Below, one piece after another: positions 29,601 to 39,273 of a stretch of DNA of 64,000 nt. The notes beneath the pieces were generated by a model. That model did not search any database. It saw only the letters and a list, made by a program, of their open reading frames with translations, and had not been told where the DNA came from. Each line of letters starts with the position of its first letter. Positions within the stretch are counted from its first letter, which is position 1. The stretch covers positions 1,346,951 through 1,410,950 of the forward strand of contig NZ_AP014564.1 in assembly GCF_002369955.1 (NCBI RefSeq), in the 5' to 3' direction. The DNA is from Ichthyobacterium seriolicida (lineage in GTDB: Bacteria > Bacteroidota > Bacteroidia > Flavobacteriales > Ichthyobacteriaceae). The position numbers and the translations under genes are program-made.

Positions 29601-32600
29601 ACCTAAAAAACTATTTTTTTTACCAGTACCAGTAACAGCACCAGCAACACCTCCACTAGTTCCATTACTGCCATTTCCTGACCATTTAGTTATAATATTG
29701 TCTCTTGGGTCTTTTATAAGAGTATTGTTTTTATTTATCTTTTCGTCTAATTTCTTCCCCTGAGCCGCTGATAAGGCCTTAGTGGCATCATTAGTGATTA
29801 AATTATTTGCTATATCAGATATATTTAATTTAGTACCTATTTCTGCCTTAAGAACTTTTCCTTGTGCTGCTGATAATACCTCTGTGGCATTAGTGCTATT
29901 TAAATTATTTATTATCTTACTCTTATCTATCTTAGTTTTCAATCCTTCATTTAATATTCTGCCCTGATTCGCTGATAATGCTTTACTCGCATCAGTAGAC
30001 GTTAATTCATCTAACACATCCACTCTTAAACTGGAATCTAACTTATTGTCTATTTGATCCTTAAGATCTTTTCCTTGTGCTGCCGATAAGGCCTTAGCAG
30101 GATCATTAGTGATTAAATTATTTGCTATATCAGATATATTTAATTTAGTACCTATTTCTGCCTTAAGAACTTTTCCTTGTGCTGCTGATAATACCTCTGT
30201 GGCATTAGTGCTATTTAAATTATTTATTATCTTACTCTTATCAATCTTAGTTTGTGTCATTCCAGACAATATTCTACCCTGATTCGCTGATAATGCTTTA
30301 CTCGCATCAGTAGACGTTAATTCATCTAACACATCCACTCTTAAACTGGAATCTAACTTATTGTCTATTTGATCCTTAAGATCTTTTCCTTGTGCTGCCG
30401 ATAAGGCCTTAGCAGGATCATTAGTAACTAAATCATCTACTATATCAGATATATTTAATTTAGTACCTATTTCTGCCTTAAGAACTTTTCCTTGTGCTGC
30501 TGATAATACCTCTGTAGCATTAGTGCTATTTAAATTATCTATTATTTTACTTTCATCAATCTTTCTTCCCAATCCTTCATTTAATATTCTCCCCTGATTT
30601 GCTGATAATGCTTTACTCGCATCAGTAGACGTTAATTCATCTAACACATCCACCCTTAAACTGGAATCTAACTTATTGTCTATTTGATCCTTAAGAGCTT
30701 TGCCTTGTGCCGCTGACAAGGTCTTATTAGGATCATTAGTTGTTAAATCATCTACTATATCAGATGTATTTAATTTAGTATCTATTTCTACCTTAAGAAC
30801 TTTGCCTTGTGCTGCTGATAATGCCTTAGTGGCATCATTAGTGGTTAAATTATTTACTATATCAGATATATTTAATTTAGTACCTATTTCTGTCTTAAGA
30901 ACTTTTCCTTGTGCTGCTGATAAGGCCTTATTAGGATCATTAGTAACTAAATCATCTACTATATCAGATATATTTAATTTAGCACCTATTTCTGTCTTAA
31001 GAACTTTCCCTTGTGCTGCTGATAATACCTCTGTAGCATCAGTGCTATTTAAATTATCTATTATTTTACTCGCATCTATCTTTCTTCCCAATCCTTCATT
31101 TAATATTCTACCCTGATTCGCTGATAAGGCTTTACTCGCATCAGTAGATGTCAACACATCTAACACATCCACCCTTAAACTGGAATCTAACTTATTGTCT
31201 ATTTGATCCTTAAGGACTTTTCCTTGTGCCGCTGATAAGGCCTTGGTAGGAATGTCAGTAACTAAATCATCTACTATATCAGATGTATTTAATTTAGTAC
31301 CTATTTCTGCCTTAAGGACTTTTCCTTGTGCTGCTGATAATACTTCTGTAGCATCATTGCTATTTAAATTATTTATTATCTTACTCTTATCTATCTTAGT
31401 CTGTATCCCTAGGGACAATGTTCTACCCTGATTCGCTGATAAGGCTTTACTCGCATCAGTAGACGTTAATTCATCTAACACATCCACCCTTAAACTGGAA
31501 TCTAACTTATTGTCTATTTGATCCTTAAGAACTTTTCCTTGTGCTGCTGATAATACCTCTGTAGCATTAGTGCTATTTAAATTATCTATTATTTTACTCT
31601 CATCAATCTTTCTTCCCAATCCTTCATTTAATATTCTGCCCTGATTCGCTGATAAGGCTTTACTCGCATCAGTAGACGTTAATTCATCTAACACATCCAC
31701 CCTTAAACTGGAATCTAACTTATTGTCTATTTGATCCTTAAGAACTTTGCCTTGTGCCGCTGACAATACCTCTGTAGCATCAGTGCTATTTAAATTATCT
31801 ATTATTTTACTCTCATCAATCTTTCTTCCCAATCCTTCATTTAATATTCTACCCTGATTCGCTGATAAGGCTTTACTCGCATCAGTAGACGTTAATTCAT
31901 CTAACACATCCACTCTTAAACTGGAATCTAACTTATTGTCTATTTGATCCTTAAGAACTTTGCCTTGTGCTGCTGATAATACCTCTGTAGCATTAGTGCT
32001 ATTTAAATTATCTATTATTTTACTCTTATCAATCTTTCTTCCCAATCCTTCATTTAATACTTTACCCTGATTTGCTGATAAGGCTTTACTCGCATCAGTA
32101 GACGTTAATTCATCTAACACATCCACTCTTAAACTGGAATCTAACTTATTGTCTATTTGATCCTTAAGAACTTTGCCTTGTGCTGCTGATAATACCTCTG
32201 TAGCATTAGTGCTATTTAAATTATCTATTATTTTACTCTTATCAATCTTTCTTCCTAATCCTTCATTTAATACTTTACCCTGATTTGCTGATAAGGCTTT
32301 ACTCGCATCAGTAGACGTTAATTCATCTAACACATCCACTCTTAAACTGGAATCTAACTTATTGTCTATTTGATCCTTAAGAACTTTTCCTTGTGCTGCC
32401 GATAAGGCCTTAGCAGGATCATTAGTTGTTAAATCATCTACTATATCAGATATATTTAATTTAGTACCTATTTCTGCCTTAAGAACTTTTCCTTGTGCTG
32501 CTGATAATACCTCTGTAGCATCATTGCTATTTAAATTATTTACTATCTTACTTTTATCAATCTTAGTTTGTGTCATTCCAGACAATATTCTGCCCTGGTT

Positions 32601-33063
32601 CGCTGATAATGCTTTACTCGCGTCAGTAGACGTTAATTCATCTAACACATCCACCCTTAAACCAGAACCTAAACGGTTTATTTGATCCTTAAGAACTTTT
32701 CCTTGTGCCGCTGATAATGCCTTAGTGGCATCATTAGTGGTTAAATTATTTACTATATCAGATATATTTAATTTAGTACCTATCTCTGTCTTAAGAACTT
32801 TTCCTTGTGCTGCTGATAATACCTCTGTAGCATCATTGCTATTTAAATTATTTATTATCTTACTCTTATCAATCTTAGTTTGTGTCATTCCAGACAATAT
32901 TCTACCCTGATTCGCTGATAATGCTTTACTCACATCAGTAGACGTTAATTCATCTAACACATCCACCCTTAAACTGGAATCTAACTTATTGTCTATTTGA
33001 TCCTTAAGAGCTTTTCCTTGTGCTGCTGACAAGGTCTTATTAGGATCATTAGTTGTTAAATCG
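26646..33063 (-). pseudogene. Giant fibre protein C, part after frameshift
   Basis: Downstream part of the largest fibre gene, about 2,130 codons, out of frame with 33049-35169 because of one extra G at 33063. Holds about 32 LSAxQGK repeats, three beta-roll blocks, two CBM5/12-like linkers, the S74 chaperone (LSSDKRIK) and a long coiled coil with four ExxIxKxE-type heptads (SILKNENSIIKSENSILKN). Several repeats use a variant RILNEGLGRKIDESKIIDN not seen in the other genes, evidence of local amplification. No start signal of its own is seen. Confidence 0.82.
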
Positions 33064-34715
33064 ATCTACTATATCAGATATATTTAATTTAGTGCCTATT
33101 TCTGCCTTAAGAACTTTTCCTTGTGCTGCTGATAATACCTCTGTAGCATCATTGCTATTTAAATTATTTACTATCTTACTTTTATCAATCTTAGTTTGTG
33201 TCATTCCAGACAATATTCTACCCTGATTCGCTGATAATGCTTTACTCGCATCAGTAGACGTTAATTCATCTAACACATCCACCCTTAAACTGGAATCTAA
33301 CTTATTGTCTATTTGATCCTTAAGAGCTTTTCCTTGTGCTGCCGATAAGGCCTTAGCAGGATCATTAGTTGTTAAATCATCTACTATATCAGATATATTT
33401 AATTTAGTACTTATTTCTGCCTTAAGAACTTTTCCTTGTGCTGCTGATAATACCTCTGTAGCATCATTGCTATTTAAATTATTTACTATCTTACTTTTAT
33501 CAATCTTAGTTTGTGTCATTCCAGATAATATTCTGCCCTGGTTCGCTGATAATGCTTTACTCGCATGAGTAGACGTTAATTCATCTAACACATCTACTCT
33601 GAAACTGGAATCTAACTTGTTGTTTATTTGATCCTTAAGAACTTTTCCTTGTGCCGCTGATAAGGCCTTATTAGGATCATTAGTAACTAAATCATCTACT
33701 ATATCAGATATATTTAATTTAGTACCTATTTCTGCCTTAAGAACTTTTCCTTGTGCAGCTGATAATACCTCTGTAGCATCATTGCTATTTAAATTATTTA
33801 CTATCTTACTTTTATCAATCTTAGTTTGTGTCATTCCAGATAATATTCTGCCCTGGTTCGCTGATAATGCTTTACTCGCATTAGTAGACGTTAATTCATC
33901 TAATACATCTACTCTGAAACTGGAATCTAACTTATTGTTTATTTGATCCTTAAGAACTTTTCCTTGTGCCGCTGATAAGGCCTTATTAGGATCATTAGTA
34001 ACTAAATCATCTACTATATCAGATATATTTAATTTAGTACCTATTTCTGCCTTAAGAACTTTTCCTTGTGCAGCTGATAATACCTCTGTAGCATCATTGC
34101 TATTTAAATTATTTACTATCTTACTTTTATCAATCTTAGTTTGTGTCATTCCAGACAATATTCTGCCCTGGTTCGCTGATAATGCTTTACTCGCATCAGT
34201 AGACGTTAATCCATCTAATACATCTACTCTGAAACTGTAATCTAACTTATTGTTTATTTGATTCTTAAGGGCTTTTCCTTGTGCTGCCGACAAGGCCTTA
34301 TTAGGATCATTAGTAACTAAATCATCTACTATATCAGATATATTTAATTTAGTACCTATTTCTGTCTTAAGAACTTTTCCTTGTGCTGCTGATAATACTT
34401 CTGTAGCATTAGTGCTATTTAAATTATTTATTATCTTGCTTTTATCAATCTTAGTTTGTATTCTTTCAGATAATATTCTACCTTGGTTCGCTGATAATGC
34501 TTTACTCGCATCAGTAGATGTCAACACATCTAATACTTCTACTTTGAAACTGGAATCTAAATAGTCTATTTGATCCTTAAGGGCTTTTCCTTGTGCTGCT
34601 GATAATACCTTTGTAGCATCATTGCTATTTAAATTATCTACGATCTTATTCTTATGGATCTTAGTTTGTATCCTTTCAGATAATATTCTACCTTGGTTAG
34701 CTGATAGAGGAATGG
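29755..34715 (-). repeat. LSAxQGK repeat array of gene C (about 48 units)
   Basis: The longest array of the locus, nearly 5 kb of ~105 bp units, counted by hand as 32 below and 16 above the frameshift. Blocks around 30540-32300 repeat as two-unit (~210 bp) periods; the rest as three-unit (~315 bp) periods. Many neighbouring units differ by only a few bases. Confidence 0.82.
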
Positions 34716-35169
34716 CACTACTATTAGAACTTAGATTATTTATAACGAGAATATTCTTAGTAGTATGGGCGTGCATAGAATACGGAACACTAAGCAGCTC
34801 ACTCTTTCCCTTTATATCGTATTGTCCATTATCATTCAGATCTAATTCTGTTTTAATCATATGAGGAACTTCCCAATCTAAATCTGTTAATTTGAGAGTT
34901 TTATAAACGTTAGGTTTATAGCCATCGCCTATTTTTAAAGACGCTATTCCGTCATTACTAGTTTTAACTCTATGAGTTTCGCTGTATACAGTTTTCTCGC
35001 CAAGGGAAGCGTCATTAATAAATAATGTTATTCTTATATTGATAAAACTCCCCCTCAATACATTGCCTTGATTATCTCTTATTAGAGCTTGATAACTTAA
35101 CTTATCAGGGAAAACTTGGGGAAATGCATATGTGCTAACCATTATAAATAAAAGCCCTATTTTTTTCAT
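33049..35169 (-). pseudogene. Giant fibre protein C, 5' part ending at a frameshift
   Basis: 706 codons: signal peptide (MKKIGLLFIMVSTYAFPQ), N-terminal domain (about 19-135) and 16 LSAxQGK repeats, ending ISDIVDRFNN-stop. All sister repeats read AAATCATCTACT where this one has AAATCGATCTACT, so a single G was gained at 33063. Removing it gives one ORF of about 2,840 residues. There is no long homopolymer here, so slippage or an obvious sequencing artefact is not favoured, but a base-call error cannot be excluded. Confidence 0.85.
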
Positions 35170-35204
35170 GATTTTTTTTTTCTCTAGAGATAAAAAGAAA
35201 TATT

Positions 35205-35233
35205 CTTATACCCGCACTGGGATAACAATGCAA
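35205..35233 (-). promoter_or_regulatory. Promoter-like palindromic block of gene C
   Basis: TTGCAT, 17 bp, TATAAG on the minus strand, 36 bp before the ATG. The palindrome arms carry mismatches (GCACTGGGATAACAATGC). Confidence 0.38.
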
Positions 35234-35286
35234 TTTAAACCATTTTCATAGATTTTTAAAAAAAAGATCCAACAAAACTAATTTAA

Positions 35287-35810
35287 CCCAGATTATTCAC
35301 AGATATATTGTCAGAATTAGGCATAAAGTACTAATTTTCTCAGGAAGGATGCCATAGAAAATTACTTTGGCTTTTATGTGAAAAGAGGTGGCTCAAATGA
35401 AAATAGAATTAAAGAAGTTAAAATATGTGTTTTTCTAACAGGTTATAAAATCATATTTTATTGGCTAATTTTTTTAGACCCATGACAATTTGTTTTGCCT
35501 ATGTAATGTTTTTATATTACCAAAAGACGAATCTATTATCAGCTATATAAGTCTTTTGTTTACAAGGTTTTATTTTGGGAAATCATTACTCAATATCGGT
35601 TGTTTATTTGTTGAAATGAATACCTTCTTAGGAAAATACTTGCGCTCTGTCGTTAAAAGACCATGTTAAAATACTAAAAAGGATCATTTTCGTGCTAAAA
35701 AATGGTGCAAAAAAACGGCAAAGAAGACGGTTTCTGTTAGATTAATAAAAAAGTTAACGAAAAAAAAGATCAGGTCTAATCTATTTAAATATGACTATGA
35801 ATAATCCAGG
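35287..35810 (+). mobile_element. Internally deleted IS1380 derivative (524 bp)
   Basis: Both IS1380 ends are present (CCCAGATTATTCACAG left, GACTATGAATAATCCAGG right), with TTAA at 35283-35286 and 35811-35814. The middle of the transposase gene is missing and the rest is frameshifted, so it is non-autonomous. In principle the intact transposases could move it. Confidence 0.8.
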
Positions 35811-35867
35811 TTAAGCTAGATTATATTTTTTTTTAAAAAGTTTCAAAATAAGAAACTGTATAAACAG

Positions 35868-35897
35868 AAACAGGCAGCCGTAATGGACTGCCTGTTT
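35868..35897 (-). terminator. Hairpin terminator of the second DUF5018-like lipoprotein gene
   Basis: Perfect 10-bp stem AAACAGGCAG / CTGCCTGTTT with a 10-base loop, 30 bp downstream of the stop codon. Counterpart of 7889-7918. Confidence 0.8.
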
Positions 35898-35927
35898 TTT
35901 ATAGTGAGGTAAATAAATAATTATAAT

Positions 35928-38792
35928 TTAACTTGTAGTAATCTTAACCCAATAATGACCTACAATTGTACCACTATTTTTAAGAGTATACTTTACTTCT
36001 TCTCCTGCAGAAAAATCCTGAGGATTGGTAGGCTCTATGCTAAGCCCGGAAGTATCTTCTAAAACAAGCTTTAAACTACTAAGATCAGTGTCAGAAGGGG
36101 TAGTAATATTTATAATTCTAGTACTTGCATCAATAGAAACAGAAGTTCCGCTAATCTCTGAAGAATCATCTTTTTTTAGTTTCAAACTATCACCAACAGC
36201 TATAGTCTTGCTAGAATCATAGATATAAACATCATAAGTTTTTTGTGTACTAGTATTTTCAGCTGTTACTGTATATTCTTTTGAATCATCATACGAAGTA
36301 AAAGTTTGAGCATCTGCTGGAGTTACAGTAGCATATTCTGATTGTGTTATAGTAGGAGTTGAACTTGTTGGTAGAGTAGTCACAGGCACAACTATTCTTC
36401 CTTTATCACCAGTGCTAGTCTCTGAAATGTTACCTGAATTTCCTGATTCTATTTCAAATTTTGTAATCTGCGCTATTGTCGATTTTGTTCTAGTTACAGT
36501 AACTTGATAAGTTTTTGTTATTCCATCTTGACCTGTTACTGTATAATTAACAGGGGTGCCAGAGATAAACTCCTGAGAAACTCCAGTGTTAGGAGAAACA
36601 GTAGTGGTGCCATCTCCTCCCAACTCAATTGTAGGAGTTAGGGTTACTTTGTTATTACCATCTGATGAGGTCTTCTTCACCGTAGCAGGAAGTGTTACTG
36701 TTATAGTATTGGCTTCATGGTTAATATTTCCACTCATAGCAGTGCTTATACCCGTATTAACGCTCCCGCTGCTCCCACTATTAGCGGCAAATTCAAATTT
36801 ACTAATATAAGGCCCTTTAATTGCTGTTACAGTATAAATACTTTTAGAGCCTAAGGAAGTTGTTAGAGTAAATGTTTTACTATGAATACTTCCTCCATCT
36901 GTTAGAGGGGAATTAGGGGTTAAAGTATGTCCTGTAACAGGTTTACTAGTATAAGTTAATCCCGTTAAATCAAAAGTATGTTCATTATTCTTTGGAAACT
37001 TTAGTAATATGGTGCCAGTATTACTACTATCGCTAGGATGCGTAAATTCAGCAATTACCTCACTTTGAATACCCTTACCAGGGTTAGCATTTATTGAAAA
37101 ACTTGATAAAACTGGTGCTGATTCTTTAGTTACAGTTACAGTGTACTCTTTGGTATATTCTGGCAAATACTGATTTGGAACCGTAACGGTTGCATTACCA
37201 CTAAAATTCAAAGTAGTAGGAGTAATATAATTTGCAGCAATATTATCTCCAGTAATGGAAGCTTTTAAATTTGCTACATCAACCGTATTAGCAACTGTGA
37301 TAGTTATATTATTACCTGAAACATTACCATTATATGTTTTTCCAGTAGGAAAACCACTATTATCTGTATTTTGATCTTTAGTAAAGCTAAATCCTGTTAC
37401 ATTTGGCTCTTTATAAACTTTCACAGAATAAACTTTTTCACCACCTGTTGCACACACAGCACGATATTTAACAGCTGTTGAATGAGAAGAGCTGAAATCA
37501 GTGGGAGTAGTAGATGGAGTAGTAGAACCTGTATCTCCTTTGTATATTGTAACATCAGAAGCATGTGTAATGGTTGGAGTTAATCCATTTAATTCTGCGT
37601 TATAAGGAACTTTAAGAACTATATCGTTACCTGTAATAGTACCTGTAATATTATCACTCCCAAGGTTTTTATCATTATTGGGAGAAGAAGTAGTGAATAT
37701 GAATGTTGCTATCTGAGGTTCAGCGTTTTGAGTTACTGTAACTGTATACACCTTAGTAAAATCAGTCGCTGAAGTATCATTAGATGTTACAGTATACTGA
37801 ACATTAGAACTGAAATCTATCTGAGCAGAAGGAGTGAACTCAGCTTTAGTGTTATCTCCAACTGTAATTGTAGGAGTTAAACTAGATAAAGTGACACCAC
37901 TAGGAACTGTTACAGTTATAGTGCCAGCAATGTGATCGATTGTCCCTGTTACACCTTCACCAGTTATATCTGCATTAGTAGAACTTCTGCCAGACGCAGC
38001 AGCAGCAAACTTAAATGATTCAATATAAGGCCCTTTAACAACTTCAACAGTGTAAACTCTTTGAGAACCTGTGTCAGTTTTTATCAGAGTAAATTGTTTT
38101 GTAATAATATCTTCAGCTATTGTGCCAGCAATTGGATCTATAGTACAACCTTCAGGAACATTGATAACAGATGACAACCCTTCTAAATTAATAGTAGTAC
38201 CTGTATAAGGAATCTTCAATAAAATTTTACCTGTAGCAGTATCAGTGTCATCAGTTATAACAGCAGATACATCAGTTTTAATACCTTTACCAGTATTAGC
38301 AGTTATTGTAAACCCTGTCAACTTCGGCGCTGCTTCTTTTGTTATATATACAGTATAGTCTTGACTTTTTTCTCCTTTTGTTAAAGTAAATATCTTTTTA
38401 TAACGTTTAGAAGAGGATCCCTCAGAAGACGCTTCAGAAGCTTCCTCAGTAGACTCTCCAGAAGGTTTTTCAACAAGTTCAAAATCAGTTTCTTCTCCAC
38501 TAGCAGGAGATATGCTAACCCCTTCACATGGGGTTATATTAAACTTTAAGCCTCTTAATTCAGCCGAACTGGGAACTATTAGCGATATAGTATAATTCTC
38601 AGCATCTATATCACATTTTATATCAGAACCTAAATTTTTTTGGTCATTTTCAGAATCCAGCAAGGCAAATGACTCTATACATATATTTAAATCGTCTTCT
38701 ATAATGTTCTTTTTATCACAGGAGAAAATAATTACCGATAACAATACAAAAGAGAAAATAATACTCTTTATAAAATAATTTTTCTTAAACAT
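35928..38792 (-). CDS. Multidomain DUF5018-like lipoprotein (954 aa)
   Basis: Large lipoprotein. I take the start at 38792 because it gives a clean lipoprotein signal (MFKKNYFIKS, then VIIFSC, Cys25) aligned with the paralogue at 9829; the frame stays open to an ATG at 38900. The rest is about eight to nine ~85-105-residue beta-domains (IESFKFAAAASG, GTIDHIAGTITVTVP, YTVTSNDTS-type strands), an expanded version of the 626-residue paralogue. A Ser/Glu-rich linker (ESTEEASEASSEGSSSK) follows the first domain. No catalytic motif. Probably anchored at the outer membrane and exposed (inference). Confidence 0.83.
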   Translation of the reverse strand: MFKKNYFIKSIIFSFVLLSVIIFSCDKKNIIEDDLNICIESFALLDSENDQKNLGSDIKCDIDAENYTISLIVPSSAELRGLKFNITPCEGVSISPASGEETDFELVEKPSGESTEEASEASSEGSSSKRYKKIFTLTKGEKSQDYTVYITKEAAPKLTGFTITANTGKGIKTDVSAVITDDTDTATGKILLKIPYTGTTINLEGLSSVINVPEGCTIDPIAGTIAEDIITKQFTLIKTDTGSQRVYTVEVVKGPYIESFKFAAAASGRSSTNADITGEGVTGTIDHIAGTITVTVPSGVTLSSLTPTITVGDNTKAEFTPSAQIDFSSNVQYTVTSNDTSATDFTKVYTVTVTQNAEPQIATFIFTTSSPNNDKNLGSDNITGTITGNDIVLKVPYNAELNGLTPTITHASDVTIYKGDTGSTTPSTTPTDFSSSHSTAVKYRAVCATGGEKVYSVKVYKEPNVTGFSFTKDQNTDNSGFPTGKTYNGNVSGNNITITVANTVDVANLKASITGDNIAANYITPTTLNFSGNATVTVPNQYLPEYTKEYTVTVTKESAPVLSSFSINANPGKGIQSEVIAEFTHPSDSSNTGTILLKFPKNNEHTFDLTGLTYTSKPVTGHTLTPNSPLTDGGSIHSKTFTLTTSLGSKSIYTVTAIKGPYISKFEFAANSGSSGSVNTGISTAMSGNINHEANTITVTLPATVKKTSSDGNNKVTLTPTIELGGDGTTTVSPNTGVSQEFISGTPVNYTVTGQDGITKTYQVTVTRTKSTIAQITKFEIESGNSGNISETSTGDKGRIVVPVTTLPTSSTPTITQSEYATVTPADAQTFTSYDDSKEYTVTAENTSTQKTYDVYIYDSSKTIAVGDSLKLKKDDSSEISGTSVSIDASTRIINITTPSDTDLSSLKLVLEDTSGLSIEPTNPQDFSAGEEVKYTLKNSGTIVGHYWVKITTS

Positions 38793-38943
38793 AATTTTAA
38801 TAATTAAAAAAAACAATAATCCCCTAAATGCGAGAGCGTAAAAAGGATTAGCCATAAGTTTTATCCTGTTCTCTTGCCGAAAAGACAGAGAGCCGAACAC
38901 CTTAGCTAAGGTAGTAGTAATTATTTAAACTGAGAGAGTTTTT
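38793..38943 (-). promoter_or_regulatory. Conserved leader region of the second lipoprotein gene
   Basis: Near-duplicate of 9830-9987. It encodes MANPFYALAFRGLLFF from 38855 in frame with the lipoprotein, where the other copy has a separate 18-codon ORF. About 150 bp without another gene. Whether the extended N-terminus is ever translated is unknown. Confidence 0.4.
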
Positions 38944-39172
38944 AATCTGAGTTGGATTAATAAAGACACTTGAATCCTTTGATTTTATTAGCATTTAAAT
39001 AAATGCCTCTTTATTTTTTGGTTCTTTTATGTTTATGAGGTAACTTAGAGGAAAATTAACAATTTTTGCGCAAAAAATACTCGACTTTTCACAACTGCTA
39101 TTCTGTTTAATTTCAGTTAATTAAGGGCTTTCAATAATTTTTAGTAAGTAAATTATTAATCGAACTCATGTT
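38944..39172. mobile_element. MITE copy 2 (~229 bp)
   Basis: Same element as 9988-10216, in the same place relative to a lipoprotein gene and a fibre gene. Ends: AATCTGAGTTGGATTAATA left, ATTAATCGAACTCATGTT right, both slightly decayed. Non-coding. Confidence 0.6.
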
Positions 39173-39273
39173 ATCTAATTTTTAATGATTTTTAAAAAAT
39201 CTATTGGACAGAGTTTAATTTACATACCCTATTTACACCCCTAAGGACTGTGTCAGTTAACATATTTCAGATA
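39173..39273. other. Spacer between MITE copy 2 and fibre gene D
   Basis: About 100 bp with no gene; near-duplicate of 10217-10324, showing that MITE, spacer and fibre-gene 3' end were duplicated together. Confidence 0.45.

Noticed and set aside
29755-34715. Possible CRISPR array because of regular ~105 bp repeats
   Set aside because: The units are coding, ~34-36 codons each, with no unique spacers and no cas genes.
38793-38900. Lipoprotein start at 38900
   Set aside because: It would bury the lipoprotein signal peptide 36 residues inside. The ATG at 38792 aligns with the paralogue at 9829.
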